A DNA stretch of 64,000 nucleotides from Pseudomonas sp. MYb185 (GCF_002979975.1 NZ_PCQD01000004.1:6486-70485); one strand, 5' to 3'; counted from the stretch's first letter, positions 37,851-47,009 are shown. Translations and numbers: made by a program. The notes: a model not told the origin generated them from the sequence alone.

Positions 37851-37893
37851 TTGACGCAGATCAAATGCGCGGCGGCGCTTTAGCAGCTATGCT
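37851..37893 (+). promoter_or_regulatory. Anr-dependent promoter of the universal stress protein gene
   Basis: TTGACGCAGATCAA (37851-37864) matches TTGAT-N4-ATCAA in 9 of 10 positions. A -10 hexamer TATGCT (37888-37893) is at the spacing expected for activation from about -42. The inferred transcript start near 37900 leaves a short leader before the start codon at 37929. Anr control of usp genes is known in P. aeruginosa. Confidence 0.75.
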
Positions 37894-37928
37894 CTGAAAA
37901 GAACAGCACGATAACAAGGGGAGTAGCT

Positions 37929-38357
37929 ATGCAGAACGTATTGGTTCCATTCGACGGCTCGGAGTCCGCCAAACGGGCAGTGGCATACCTGGTGGAGTTT
38001 TCCAAGGCCTATCCAGATATCCAGGTGCATCTGCTGAACGTGCAGCGCGAGCCCAACCTCTATGGCAACTATGTGCCGGCGGCCATGCTCGATGACCTGC
38101 GCAAGGGTGCGATGAATCATGCGCAGAAGGTCAATGCCGAGGCGGTTCAAATGCTGCAGGCGGCGGCCATCAGTCACCAGACCCATGAGGTGGTGGGCGA
38201 TGTGGTTACCGAAGTGGTCGCGGCGGTGAAGCGCCTTGGCTGCACTACCGTGGTAATGGGTACCCGCGGCATGGGCAGCCTGGGCAATCTGGTGATGGGG
38301 TCGGTCGCCACTCGCGTGGTGCACGATGTGCCGGTGCCGGTACTGCTGGTGAAATAA
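37929..38357 (+). CDS. Universal stress protein, UspA family
   Basis: Cytoplasmic single-domain Usp of 142 residues. The ATP-binding motif G-x2-G-x9-G-S is present in GTRGMGSLGNLVMGSVATRVV (read as a C-terminal block), and the N-terminal LVPFDGSESAKRAV is typical. The upstream Anr box suggests induction under low oxygen, when related proteins support survival by pyruvate fermentation. A csbD-like gene follows 63 bp downstream and may share the transcript. Confidence 0.93.
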   Translation: MQNVLVPFDGSESAKRAVAYLVEFSKAYPDIQVHLLNVQREPNLYGNYVPAAMLDDLRKGAMNHAQKVNAEAVQMLQAAAISHQTHEVVGDVVTEVVAAVKRLGCTTVVMGTRGMGSLGNLVMGSVATRVVHDVPVPVLLVK

Positions 38358-38420
38358 ATGCAACATCTGAACGCTTCGCCTTGTCCAAACAGTTGTAGCG
38401 GACAATACGAGGTTCAGATC

Positions 38421-38600
38421 ATGGGTAGCACCACAGACAAAATCAAAGGCAAGGCCAACGAGATGGTCGGCAAGGTCAAGCAGAGCAGCGACAAGCCGAG
38501 TACTCGTGCCGAAGGTCACATGCAGGAACGGAAGGGCGAAGCCCAGCAGGTCAAGGGCAAGGTGAAGGAAAATCTGAAGGACCGGATCGACAAGGCCTGA
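38421..38600 (+). CDS. CsbD-family stress protein
   Basis: A 59-residue, highly charged, probably disordered or helical protein of the CsbD family, with repeated KxKGKxxExxGK patterns (KIKGKANEMVGKVKQ and AQQVKGKVKENLKDR). Such proteins accumulate in stress or stationary phase; their molecular role is unknown. Start at MGSTTDKIKG after ACGAGG. Confidence 0.9.
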   Translation: MGSTTDKIKGKANEMVGKVKQSSDKPSTRAEGHMQERKGEAQQVKGKVKENLKDRIDKA

Positions 38601-38624
38601 TCCAGCTCTGCAGCTCCAAGATGA

Positions 38625-38651
38625 AAGGTCGGCAAGGTGCCGGCCTTTTTT
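38625..38651 (+). terminator. Rho-independent terminator after csbD-like gene
   Basis: AAGGTCGGCA pairs with TGCCGGCCTT (one G-T pair) around an AGG loop, followed by a run of T. It ends the usp-csbD unit. Confidence 0.9.
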
Positions 38652-38705
38652 ATTGCTGATGATACAATCTGCGGCCACCTCCGGAAGTAACCCAAGGGTA
38701 ACGGA

Positions 38706-39422
38706 ATGCACGCAGAGAAAGAACGAATCGTCATCGTTGAAGATGATGCGAAGCTTGCCGCTCTGATTGGCGAGTTTCTGCAGTCCCAGGGCTTGCAGAT
38801 CGATTTGATCGACGATGGGGCCAGGGCTGTCGAACGAATCCTTGCCCATCCGCCATCGCTGGTCGTGCTTGACCTGATGCTGCCGGGGGAGGATGGCCTG
38901 TCGGTATGTCGGCGCCTGCGCGAGGCGGGGTTTGCCCGGCCGATTCTGATGCTCACCGCCCGCAGCGACGACCAGGACCATATCCAGGGGTTGGAAACCG
39001 GTGCCGACGACTTCGTCAACAAACCGGTGCGTCCGCAGGTGTTGCTGGCACGCATTCGTGCCCTGCTGCGGCGTACCGAGGCGGAGACGCCAGAGCAGCA
39101 GCGCACGCGCCTGACCTTTGGTGCGCTGGTCATCGACAACGCCCGGCGTGAAGCCTGGCTGGACGGTGAACTGATTGACCTGACCGGTGCCGAGTTCGAT
39201 CTGCTGTGGTTGCTGGCCAGCAATGCCGGCCGCATTCTCAGCCGCGAGGAAACCTTTGTCGCTCTGCGCGGGATCGAATACGACGGCCAGGACCGCTCCA
39301 TTGACGTGCGCATCTCGCGCATTCGTCCGAAGATCGGTGATGATCCGGATATGCCACGGTTGATCAAGACAGTGCGCAGCAAGGGCTACCTGTTCGTTGC
39401 GCCGGAACCGGGTACGCCGTGA
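38706..39422 (+). CDS. OmpR-family response regulator (RstA-like)
   Basis: DNA-binding response regulator of 238 residues. The receiver has acidic residues in IVEDDAKLA, phospho-acceptor D56 in VVLDLMLPGEDG and conserved K106. A winged-helix DNA-binding domain fills the C-terminal 100 residues, ending TVRSKGYLFV. It overlaps the kinase gene by 4 bp (GTGA). The pair resembles RstA/RstB, but the signal is not evident. Confidence 0.92.
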   Translation: MHAEKERIVIVEDDAKLAALIGEFLQSQGLQIDLIDDGARAVERILAHPPSLVVLDLMLPGEDGLSVCRRLREAGFARPILMLTARSDDQDHIQGLETGADDFVNKPVRPQVLLARIRALLRRTEAETPEQQRTRLTFGALVIDNARREAWLDGELIDLTGAEFDLLWLLASNAGRILSREETFVALRGIEYDGQDRSIDVRISRIRPKIGDDPDMPRLIKTVRSKGYLFVAPEPGTP

Positions 39423-41014
39423 ACTCGATCTTCCTGCGCATCTATGGCGGCATGCTGCTGGTGCTGGTCACCGTGTCGCTGCTGGCACTGCTCGCCATTC
39501 ATCAGATCAATGGCATCCGTGCCGAGGATTACCGCGAACGTATCGCCAGCGGCACCTTCCGGCTGATGGCTGACAACCTGCAGCCGATGGATGACTCGGA
39601 ACGCCGGCAGGTAATGAACGTATGGCAGCGGCTGCTGGGCGTGCCGCTGCATATCCAGACATTGCCCGAGTTGCAGCTCGACTCCGCCGCCTGGTCGAAA
39701 CTGATCCAGGGCCGGGTGCTGGTGCGCCCCACCGACAATGACGAAGTCCGCGTTCTGGTGCTGGTGGATATGCAGGGCGAGGCGGTGCTGACCGCCGATA
39801 TTCAGCGTGTATCCGAGCAATTGGGCCGTGCCACGCTGTTTCTGATTGCCGATGAACTGATCCGCCGTCCCGAGTCGGATATGCCGGCGCGCCTGCAACA
39901 GCTGCGCCGGCAAAAGGGCTTCGGTTATCCGCTGCAATTGAGTCGGGTGCGCGAGTCGGGTCTGGATCCGGACCAGCTGCGGCGGCTGGATGAAAGCGAC
40001 ACCGTGATGGCCCTGGGGCCGGATGGCGATTCGATCCTGCTGTACCTGAAGATTCCCAGCACCCAGTGGATACTGCAGTTGGGGCCACTGTATCAGATGA
40101 GTGCCTATCCGCCTGAGTTGCTGATGATCATGGGGCTGCTGACATTGATGCTCACCGGCCTGCTGATCTATCTGCTGGTGCGCCAGCTGGAGCGGCGGTT
40201 GATGACCCTGGAAAGCGCGGCGGTGAATATCAGTCGTGGCAATCTGGATTTCCGGGTGGATATGGATAGCCCTGATTCGGTTGGCCGCCTGGCACGGGCC
40301 TTCAACGAAATGGCCGATCACCTGCAGCGACTGATGCGCATCCAGCGCGAGACCCTGGGCGCGGTCTCGCATGAGCTACGCACACCGGTCGCGCGTCTGC
40401 GCTTTGGCCTGGAAATGCTCGAGAGCGCACAGACCGGCGACGACCGCAGGCGTTTCATCGAAGGCATGGATGGCGACCTCAGCGAGCTGGACCGCCTGGT
40501 CGATGAGATCCTCACCTATGCGCGGCTGGAGCAGGGCGCTCCGGCGATCACCATGAAAGGGACCAACATCCCGCGCATGGTCGAGCATGTCATGGCCGAG
40601 CTGGCGCCGCTCGATGCCAACATCCATCTGGAGCACATCGATAATTCCTGGGGCCTGGGGCGGCATATCGATGCCGAGCCACGCTACATGCAGCGGGCCA
40701 TCACCAATCTGGTCAGCAATGCCATGCGCCACGCCGGCAGCCAGGTGAAGATCACCACTCGGGTGCAACACGGCATGTGCCGGATCTCCATCGAGGATGA
40801 TGGGCCGGGCATCCCGGAGCCCTACCGGGAAAAGATCTTCACCCCGTTCATGCGCATGGACCTGAGTCGTACGCGTGCATCGGGTGGCTATGGTCTGGGG
40901 TTGTCGATCGTGCGGCGCATCATGTTCTGGCATGGCGGCCGGGCCCGGGCGGAGGGGTCGCAGGCTCTGGGTGGAGCCTGCTTCATCATAGAGTGGCCGC
41001 TGCGTCGGCGCTGA
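39419..41014 (+). CDS. Sensor histidine kinase (RstB-like)
   Basis: Membrane kinase of 531 residues. Helices at about 5-28 and 233-255 bracket a periplasmic sensor of roughly 200 residues; HAMP follows (256-308). The phospho-acceptor H318 is in GAVSHELRTPVARLR. ATPase motifs NLVSNAMRHAG, DDGPGIPEP and GGYGLGLSIV are intact. Translation starts at a GTG overlapping the response-regulator stop codon. The two form a complete two-component system. Confidence 0.93.
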   Translation: MNSIFLRIYGGMLLVLVTVSLLALLAIHQINGIRAEDYRERIASGTFRLMADNLQPMDDSERRQVMNVWQRLLGVPLHIQTLPELQLDSAAWSKLIQGRVLVRPTDNDEVRVLVLVDMQGEAVLTADIQRVSEQLGRATLFLIADELIRRPESDMPARLQQLRRQKGFGYPLQLSRVRESGLDPDQLRRLDESDTVMALGPDGDSILLYLKIPSTQWILQLGPLYQMSAYPPELLMIMGLLTLMLTGLLIYLLVRQLERRLMTLESAAVNISRGNLDFRVDMDSPDSVGRLARAFNEMADHLQRLMRIQRETLGAVSHELRTPVARLRFGLEMLESAQTGDDRRRFIEGMDGDLSELDRLVDEILTYARLEQGAPAITMKGTNIPRMVEHVMAELAPLDANIHLEHIDNSWGLGRHIDAEPRYMQRAITNLVSNAMRHAGSQVKITTRVQHGMCRISIEDDGPGIPEPYREKIFTPFMRMDLSRTRASGGYGLGLSIVRRIMFWHGGRARAEGSQALGGACFIIEWPLRRR

Positions 41015-41023
41015 CTGCGCCGC

Positions 41024-41665
41024 TCAGCGGGTGTGGCCGTTGACCAGCAGGCGAAATGCCTGGCCGGCGCGCTCGGGGTCAGGTGTACGACCGCAGATCA
41101 GGTCGCAATAGATCGCGCCTTCGCCGATACGGATGATGAAATAGGCCAGACTGTTGGCGTCCATTTCCGGGTTGATACGTCCGGCTTCGATCTCTTCCTC
41201 GAACAGCGCTTCCCACTCATCGATCAGACGTTGCTGCAATCCCGAGACATTGGAGGTCAGCAGTTGCAGCCCCCACTGCGGCTCGGCGGCGAGAAAATCA
41301 TGCATGGGTTTGGCATTGATCAGCGCCACGTTCACGTCGGTGTAGATCTGTCCGAGAAAGTCGATGCCGCGCTTCGGGTGGTCGATTCTCGCTTTCTCGA
41401 TTGCCTGATCGTAGATGCCCTTGTACAGCGACCAGAGAATCTCGCCCATCAGCAGGTCCTTGTTGCCTACCCAGCGCATCAGGGTAGCGCGGCCAATCCC
41501 CAGTTCTTCGGCCAGCAGCGACAGGTTCAGACGACGGCCTTCCAGCCACCAGCGGCGCGCCATGCGAAAGGCGCTCAACGGCGTGGCTCGCTCGTCGGAT
41601 TTGCGTTGTGACAGGGCCATGGACAGGGGGGTGGGTTGCATGCTCATAGGATTGGCGTCTTCCAT
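41024..41665 (-). CDS. TetR-family regulator (QsdR-like)
   Basis: Repressor-type protein of 213 residues. The N-terminal helix-turn-helix contains LSLLAEELGIGRATLMRWVG, with the unusual RATLMRW recognition segment seen in the QsdR group. The C-terminal domain is the corresponding ligand/dimerisation region. The target is unknown; the cutinase gene is upstream on the same strand, but a strong terminator separates them. Starts at 41665 or 41647 are both possible; neither ribosome-binding site is strong. Confidence 0.85.
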   Translation of the reverse strand: MEDANPMSMQPTPLSMALSQRKSDERATPLSAFRMARRWWLEGRRLNLSLLAEELGIGRATLMRWVGNKDLLMGEILWSLYKGIYDQAIEKARIDHPKRGIDFLGQIYTDVNVALINAKPMHDFLAAEPQWGLQLLTSNVSGLQQRLIDEWEALFEEEIEAGRINPEMDANSLAYFIIRIGEGAIYCDLICGRTPDPERAGQAFRLLVNGHTR

Positions 41666-41812
41666 ATTGTACTTTTTAAATATAATAGTAGCGGGATGAT
41701 ACCAAGGATAAAAGTGTCCCGTCCATGACCGAATGGCAGAGGACCGCTCGGTCGGCCAAGCCGTTTCCTTGATGAGTCAGACTTGCTATCAGCGAGACGG
41801 TATGGGGTAACG

Positions 41813-41845
41813 AAAAAAGGCCGGCCACCCTCAGGGTGGCCGGCC
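41813..41845 (-). terminator. Rho-independent terminator after the cutinase gene
   Basis: GGCCGGCCACCC pairs perfectly with GGGTGGCCGGCC around a TCA loop. The adjoining A-run on the plus strand is a T-run in the leftward transcript. Very strong terminator 22 bp past the cutinase stop. Confidence 0.93.
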
Positions 41846-41866
41846 TTGCTGTCCGCGCTGCGCGGT

Positions 41867-42724
41867 CTAGTTGATACCTTTGCGTCGCACGTCCCAACGG
41901 CTGTCGCTGCACAGACCGCAATTGCTGCCATAGAACAGGCTTTCGGCGCTCTGATCGTCCATCAGGTGATAACGCATCCAGGCTGTGGATGGCCCCCGGT
42001 AGTCGCCGCCATTGCCCACCGGCTCGAAGTGGCTGACCGAGCGGCGCTCGCCCCAGAACACCGGTACGTTGGCGCGGTTGTATACCGGTAGGGCATTCAG
42101 GGTGGGCGAGGCGATGGTGTCGCCGCCACCCGTCATCAGGAACATCGGGCCGCTCTGGTTGCTTTGCGATGAGCTGCGATGACCGAGACCGATGGTGTAG
42201 GGCTGGAAGGGTGCGGTCGCGGTTATCCGGCTGTCCTGACCGGCCATGATGCTGCCGCCGCCACCCTGGGAGTGGCCAGCGGTAGCGACCCGGTTGACGT
42301 CCAGCTTGCCGGCGAAAGTGCCGGTACTGCGGCCATTCTGGTCAACCAGATAGTCCAGGCAGGAGATCATCTGCTCGCCGCTGCCGGCATTGGAGGTGCG
42401 CGCCGCCGCGACGACGAAGCCATGGCTGGCCCAGTGTTGCAGCAGGTTGCTGTAGGTGCTTGGCGAGCTGCCGGTACCATTGCCCCAGAGGATGATCGGA
42501 TGACGCAGGCCGTTTTCGCCCAGAGTACGCGGGCGGTACACGGCACAGGTGGTATTGACGTTGCTGTTGGTGACCGAGAATGGGCCGCTGGCGGCAAAGT
42601 CGGAGACGCCGGGGAAGCCGGAGCCAGTATCTGGATCGGGGCTGCCGGGGTTGACGGCCAGGGCGCTGGCGGATAGCAGCATGCCCAGGGCCAGGCTGGT
42701 CAACTTGAATGCAGGTGCTTTCAT
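41867..42724 (-). CDS. Secreted cutinase / polyester hydrolase (P. mendocina type)
   Basis: Secreted serine hydrolase of 285 residues, close to the P. mendocina / P. pseudoalcaligenes cutinase that cleaves cutin and synthetic polyesters including PET. A Sec signal peptide ends near ALA-23. Catalytic residues are S152 in AGHSQGGGG, D202 in GGGDT and H232 in VSHFEPVG. The oxyanion region ILWGNGTG and the segment HWASHGFVVAAA match that enzyme as I recall it. Four cysteines (C60, C122, C269, C272) correspond to its two disulfides. The gene stands alone with its own terminator. Confidence 0.93.
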   Translation of the reverse strand: MKAPAFKLTSLALGMLLSASALAVNPGSPDPDTGSGFPGVSDFAASGPFSVTNSNVNTTCAVYRPRTLGENGLRHPIILWGNGTGSSPSTYSNLLQHWASHGFVVAAARTSNAGSGEQMISCLDYLVDQNGRSTGTFAGKLDVNRVATAGHSQGGGGSIMAGQDSRITATAPFQPYTIGLGHRSSSQSNQSGPMFLMTGGGDTIASPTLNALPVYNRANVPVFWGERRSVSHFEPVGNGGDYRGPSTAWMRYHLMDDQSAESLFYGSNCGLCSDSRWDVRRKGIN

Positions 42725-42797
42725 GATCGAGTCTCTTGTTGGTTTCTTATAGGGATAGTGAACGGGCAGCCCGGATCACCCAGCTACGACGCCCAGT

Positions 42798-42862
42798 TCG
42801 AGACAAACCCTAGACTCTGTTTATGAAGGCGACACTCGCCTATAAGGGTGAAAATCGAGACA
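42798..42862. promoter_or_regulatory. Repeated TCGAGACA and small stem in the cutinase promoter region
   Basis: TCGAGACA occurs twice (42798-42805 and 42855-42862) on either side of a short stem AGGCGA-CAC-TCGCCT (42827-42841), 74-138 bp upstream of the cutinase start. These could be regulator sites. No recognised consensus is matched. Confidence 0.3.
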
Positions 42863-42970
42863 TCATGACGGCGATCTCATTCTGAGTGAGTCGTCTCGCT
42901 TGTGTGTCTAAGTGCCATCATGAGACGTTTGTATTCGTTAGCGGCACGCATGACGGCGCCGTGTTCCGTT

Positions 42971-43897
42971 CTATCCAGCCAGGTTCTTTGCCGTTACCCC
43001 TTCCAGCGTGGCGAAGGAAATATCCTTGGCCGTCAGCAGGAAATCCTGCATGTAAGACATATCCAGCATGTCCTCCCGTACCGCGGCATACAGCGTACCG
43101 AACAGTCCCTCGCTGCCCAGCCGCCGCGCGCTGACATAGCCGCGTTGCAGGTACTCGGTGATGGCCCAGTTCGGCAGGCAGCATACGCCTCGCCCCGAGG
43201 CCACCAGTTGCATCATCATGATGGTCAGCTCCGCGTTGCGTACATCTGCGGGCTCGACTCCGGCCGGGTCGAGGAACTGGCTGAAGATATCCAGCCGGTT
43301 GCGCTCCACCGGATAGCAGATCAGGGTTTCGCTGGCCAGGTCCCGGGGCTCGATATGGCTGCGGCTGGTCAGTGGATGCTGGTTGCCGATCGCCAGTACC
43401 GCTTCGTAGGTGAACAGCGGCACATAGCTGATGCCGGCGATATCCTGCGGGTCGGAGGTCACCACCAGGTCCAGCTCGCCCCGGGCCAGTGCCGGCAGGG
43501 GAGCGAAGAAGTAGCCCGAGGCAAAGTCCACTTCGACCTCGGGCCAGGCATTGCGGAACTGATCGATGGTTGGCATCAGCCATTGGAAGCAGCTGTGGCA
43601 TTCGATGGCCATGTGCAGGCGCCCGGCCTGGCCACCGGACAGACGTTGCAGGTCGCGTTCGGCCTGCCGCACCTGCGGCAGCAGGTTATCCGCCAGCCGC
43701 AGCAGGCGTAGCCCGGCACTGGTGAAGTGTACCGGTTTGGTCTTGCGCACGAACAGCGTGGTGCCCAGGCGTTGTTCCAGATCCTTGAGCTGGTGGGACA
43801 GGGCGGACTGGGTCAGATGCAGCCGCTCCGAGGCTTCCACCAGGCTATCCGCCTCGCGGAGGGTGACAAGCGTGCGCAGGTGGCGTAGTTCTAACAT
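42971..43897 (-). CDS. metR: LysR-family regulator, MetR-like
   Basis: Transcription factor of 308 residues. The helix-turn-helix lies in residues 1-60 (LVEASERLHLTQSALSHQLKDLE), followed by the MetR-like LGTTLFVRKTKPVHFTSAG and a LysR substrate-binding domain. MetR uses homocysteine as co-effector to control methionine synthesis genes. No met gene is adjacent, so the role is from family similarity. Start at MLELRHLRTL; a methionine six codons earlier is in frame. Confidence 0.85.
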   Translation of the reverse strand: MLELRHLRTLVTLREADSLVEASERLHLTQSALSHQLKDLEQRLGTTLFVRKTKPVHFTSAGLRLLRLADNLLPQVRQAERDLQRLSGGQAGRLHMAIECHSCFQWLMPTIDQFRNAWPEVEVDFASGYFFAPLPALARGELDLVVTSDPQDIAGISYVPLFTYEAVLAIGNQHPLTSRSHIEPRDLASETLICYPVERNRLDIFSQFLDPAGVEPADVRNAELTIMMMQLVASGRGVCCLPNWAITEYLQRGYVSARRLGSEGLFGTLYAAVREDMLDMSYMQDFLLTAKDISFATLEGVTAKNLAG

Positions 43898-44065
43898 GGC
43901 GGCGGCCTCTAACATGAGCGAAATCGAAGTTTATCATTTATATGATGAGTTTCATTCAGTGCTGGCCCGAAGCCGGGGCACATTTCTGCCGATGGGCAGC
44001 TGCCGCTGGCCTGATACCCCTCGGCAGCGTTAGAGTAGCGCCCCTTACCAGCGCAGGGGTTTGTC

Positions 44066-45142
44066 ATGCAGGAATTGTTATTGCACTGCCGTCCGGGTTT
44101 TGAAAGTGAGGCTGCCGCTGAAATGCAGGCGCTGGCAGGGGAGCAGGGGATTGCCGGCTATGCGGTTACCGCGGATGGCTCGGCCGTGGTGCGTTTCGTC
44201 TGCCCGGAAGAAGGAGATGCCGGTAGGCTGATGCGCAAGCTGGATTTTCGCCAGTTGATCTTCGTCCGCCAATGGGCGCTGGGCAGTTGGCTGGAGGTGC
44301 CGGCAGAGGATCGCATCTCGCCGATCATCACTGCCTGTGCCAAGGGGCCGATCGCATCGCAGCTATGGCTGGAAACCGCCGACACCAATGATGGCAAGGC
44401 GCTGGCGGCGCTGACCAAGAAGCTTGGCCGCCCGCTGGAAAGCGCATTGACCAAGACCCGCTTCGTGCGTCCGGCCAAGGCCGAGGCGCCGCGCCTGCAT
44501 GTGTTCTTCGACAGTGGCGAACGGCTGTTCGTCGGCTGGTCCTGGGCGAACAACGCCGCCGCCTGGCCGATGGGTATCCCGCGCCTGAAATTCCCCCGCG
44601 AGGCGCCCAGCCGCTCGACCCTCAAGCTGGAGGAGGCCTGGCATCATTTCATCCCGCGTGACGAGTGGGATAGCCGGCTGGCGCCGGGCATGACCGCGGT
44701 GGATCTGGGCGCTGCACCCGGCGGCTGGACCTGGCAACTGGTCAACCGTCATATGAAGGTCACTGCGGTGGACAATGGCCCCATGGCCAAAAACCTGATG
44801 GACAGCGGCCAGGTGGAGCATGTGCAGGCCGATGGCTATCTGTTCAAACCGAAGAAGCCGGTACAGTGGATGGTCTGCGATATCGTCGACAAGCCAGCGC
44901 GCAGCAGCGCACTACTGTCCCGCTGGCTGACCCGCGGCTGGTGCCGTGAGGCGATCATCAACTTCAAGTTACCGATGAAGCAGCGCTACCGGGAAGTCAT
45001 GCAGTGTCTGGAGCACGTGCAGGATGCGCTGGATGCCGCTGACATCCGTGCGACGATCGCCTGCAAGCAGCTGTATACGGACCGCGAGGAAGTCACCTGT
45101 CATGTGCGGGTGCTGCATGCGGGTAGCTACCGGGTGCAATAG
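44066..45142 (+). CDS. rlmM: 23S rRNA (cytidine-2498-2'-O)-methyltransferase RlmM
   Basis: rRNA methyltransferase of 358 residues modifying C2498 near the peptidyl-transferase centre. An N-terminal THUMP-like domain (LLLHCRPGFESEAAAEM...) precedes the Rossmann domain with SAM motif DLGAAPGGWTWQL around residue 213. Conserved catalytic segments include WMVCDIVDKP and INFKLPMKQRY. tusA follows 127 bp downstream. Confidence 0.95.
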   Translation: MQELLLHCRPGFESEAAAEMQALAGEQGIAGYAVTADGSAVVRFVCPEEGDAGRLMRKLDFRQLIFVRQWALGSWLEVPAEDRISPIITACAKGPIASQLWLETADTNDGKALAALTKKLGRPLESALTKTRFVRPAKAEAPRLHVFFDSGERLFVGWSWANNAAAWPMGIPRLKFPREAPSRSTLKLEEAWHHFIPRDEWDSRLAPGMTAVDLGAAPGGWTWQLVNRHMKVTAVDNGPMAKNLMDSGQVEHVQADGYLFKPKKPVQWMVCDIVDKPARSSALLSRWLTRGWCREAIINFKLPMKQRYREVMQCLEHVQDALDAADIRATIACKQLYTDREEVTCHVRVLHAGSYRVQ

Positions 45143-45269
45143 TCCGTGATGCCTGCCGGTCTTATCGCGGCGGCCCGCTGCGATGCGGACCCGGTCCCGG
45201 TCCCGGTAACTGGTAAGAGCCAATGCTTTTGCGGATAATCCCCGTATCGCAATACAGGACCAGCCGTAC

Positions 45270-45521
45270 ATGAGTAACGCCGTATCCCCACCTTCAGCAC
45301 AACTCGATGCCCGCGGGCTGTTCTGCCCGGAGCCGGTCATGCTGTTGCACAATGCCGTGCGTGACCTGCCGGCGGGTGAATGTCTGGAAGTGCTGGCTAC
45401 GGACCCGTCGACCCAGCGCGATATTCCGCGCTTCTGCAGTTTCCTCGGCCACCAGTTACTGGAGCAGCAGGAAGTGGCAGGGGAGTTCCGCTACCTGATC
45501 CGCAAGGGCGGCGCCGACTGA
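45270..45521 (+). CDS. tusA: Sulfur-carrier protein TusA
   Basis: An 83-residue sulfurtransferase relaying sulfur from IscS toward tRNA 2-thiouridine and molybdopterin synthesis. The active cysteine is C19 in the hallmark [13 protein letters not shown] (CPxP). The C-terminal part fits the TusA/SirA fold. The fold and rlmM neighbourhood make the call secure. Confidence 0.94.
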   Translation: MSNAVSPPSAQLDARGLFCPEPVMLLHNAVRDLPAGECLEVLATDPSTQRDIPRFCSFLGHQLLEQQEVAGEFRYLIRKGGAD

Positions 45522-45536
45522 CGACGCCATCACGGC

Positions 45537-46946
45537 TCACTTGCGCAGCAGGTGACTGCTGTCCAGCGGGAACTGGCGCTTGCGCCGTCCACCGACCACC
45601 GCCAGGCGGATCGACAGGAACAGCGCCGCGGCTGTCAGCCCGATGATCAATCCCTTCCAGAACCCCGCCGGCCCCTGCGCCGGTCCGAGCAGGTCGGTCA
45701 GTCCCAGCACATAGCCGCTGGGCAGTCCGATCAGCCAGTAGGCGACCATGGTCAGCAGCATCGGTATGCGGGTGTCCTGATAACCACGCAGCGCACCGGC
45801 ACAGGCCACCTGCACCGAGTCGGAGAACTGATACAGCGCGGCATAGAACAGCAAACTGGTGGCCAGCGCCAGCACCTGCGGGTCGTTGGTATAGATGTGT
45901 GGCAGCAGATCCGCCGCCAGATAGATGCTGCCCGCCGCCAGGGTGGCAAATACCAGTGACACGGCAATGCCGACCTTGGCTGCGAACAATCCGGCACGGG
46001 CACCCTGCATGCCGAGGTTGTGGCCTACCCGCACGGTGATCGCCAGGCCCAGGCTGAAGGGCACCATGAATACCAGTGACGTGAAGTTCAGGGTCACCTG
46101 GTGACTGGCCACCACGACGGCACCCAGGCTGCCGATCAGCAGGGCGATCAGGGCGAACATGCTGGTTTCGGAAAACAGCGAAATACCGATCGGCAGGCCC
46201 AGGCTCAGGAGGCCGCGCTGCACCGTCCAGCGCGGCCACTCGAAGCGTTCGAACAGGCGGCAGGCGTCATAGATCCTGGAACGCTTGAGGTAGATCAGCA
46301 TGCAGCCAAGCATGAACCACATCACCACGGTGGTGGCCACGCCGCAGCCGACCCCGCCCATGGCCGGGAAGCCGAGCTTGCCATAGATCAGCACGTAATT
46401 GACCGGGACGTTGAGGATGAGGCCGAGAAAACCGATTACCATGCTCGGCTTGGTACGTGACATGCCATCGGTGAGGCCGCGCAGTGCCTGGTACATGCCG
46501 ATGGCCGGAAAGCCCAGCGCTACGGCCTGCAGATAGGCGACTGTCTTGGGCATCAAGGATGGATCGACCTGCGCCCAGTACAGCGCCGGCTCCACAGCGC
46601 ACAGCGCCAGCCCGGCGAGGATGCCCAGGCACAGGCCCAGCCAGAGCCCCTGACGCACCAGCGGTCCGCTGTCCTCCGGTCGGCCGGCACCGCTGCTGGC
46701 GGCCACCTTGGAGGTGATGATCATCAGTACGCCGGTCAGGAACAGGAAGGTCGGGACCCAGAACGAATTGCCCAACGCCACCGCGGCGAGGTCCACGGCA
46801 CTGACCCGGCCGGCCATGGCCGTGTCCACAAAACCGATGAGGGTGTGCGACATCTGCGCGGCGATGATCGGCAGCGCAAGCCAGATCAGCGCACGCAATT
46901 CTGTTACACTGCGGCGCCAACGGGAGGGGGTATCCTGGGTAGTCAT
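45537..46946 (-). CDS. MATE-family multidrug efflux transporter (NorM-like)
   Basis: Inner-membrane antiporter of 469 residues with twelve helices in two MatE repeats. It has the family starts LIWLALPIIAAQMSHTLIGF, VDTAMAGRVSAVDLAAVALG and the second-repeat segment LGLPIGISLFSETSMFALIA. It exports cationic drugs or dyes using H+ or Na+. Convergent with tusA (15 bp gap) and divergent from the EpmC-like gene. Confidence 0.93.
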   Translation of the reverse strand: MTTQDTPSRWRRSVTELRALIWLALPIIAAQMSHTLIGFVDTAMAGRVSAVDLAAVALGNSFWVPTFLFLTGVLMIITSKVAASSGAGRPEDSGPLVRQGLWLGLCLGILAGLALCAVEPALYWAQVDPSLMPKTVAYLQAVALGFPAIGMYQALRGLTDGMSRTKPSMVIGFLGLILNVPVNYVLIYGKLGFPAMGGVGCGVATTVVMWFMLGCMLIYLKRSRIYDACRLFERFEWPRWTVQRGLLSLGLPIGISLFSETSMFALIALLIGSLGAVVVASHQVTLNFTSLVFMVPFSLGLAITVRVGHNLGMQGARAGLFAAKVGIAVSLVFATLAAGSIYLAADLLPHIYTNDPQVLALATSLLFYAALYQFSDSVQVACAGALRGYQDTRIPMLLTMVAYWLIGLPSGYVLGLTDLLGPAQGPAGFWKGLIIGLTAAALFLSIRLAVVGGRRKRQFPLDSSHLLRK

Positions 46947-47009
46947 CTGCTACTGCATCTGGGAAAAGCAGCCCATCCTATCAATTTGCCGGGTATTGTC
47001 CACCACTCG

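Noticed and set aside
37887-38981. A long leftward frame spanning usp, csbD and the terminator
   Set aside because: Antisense to two real genes and crosses an intrinsic terminator.
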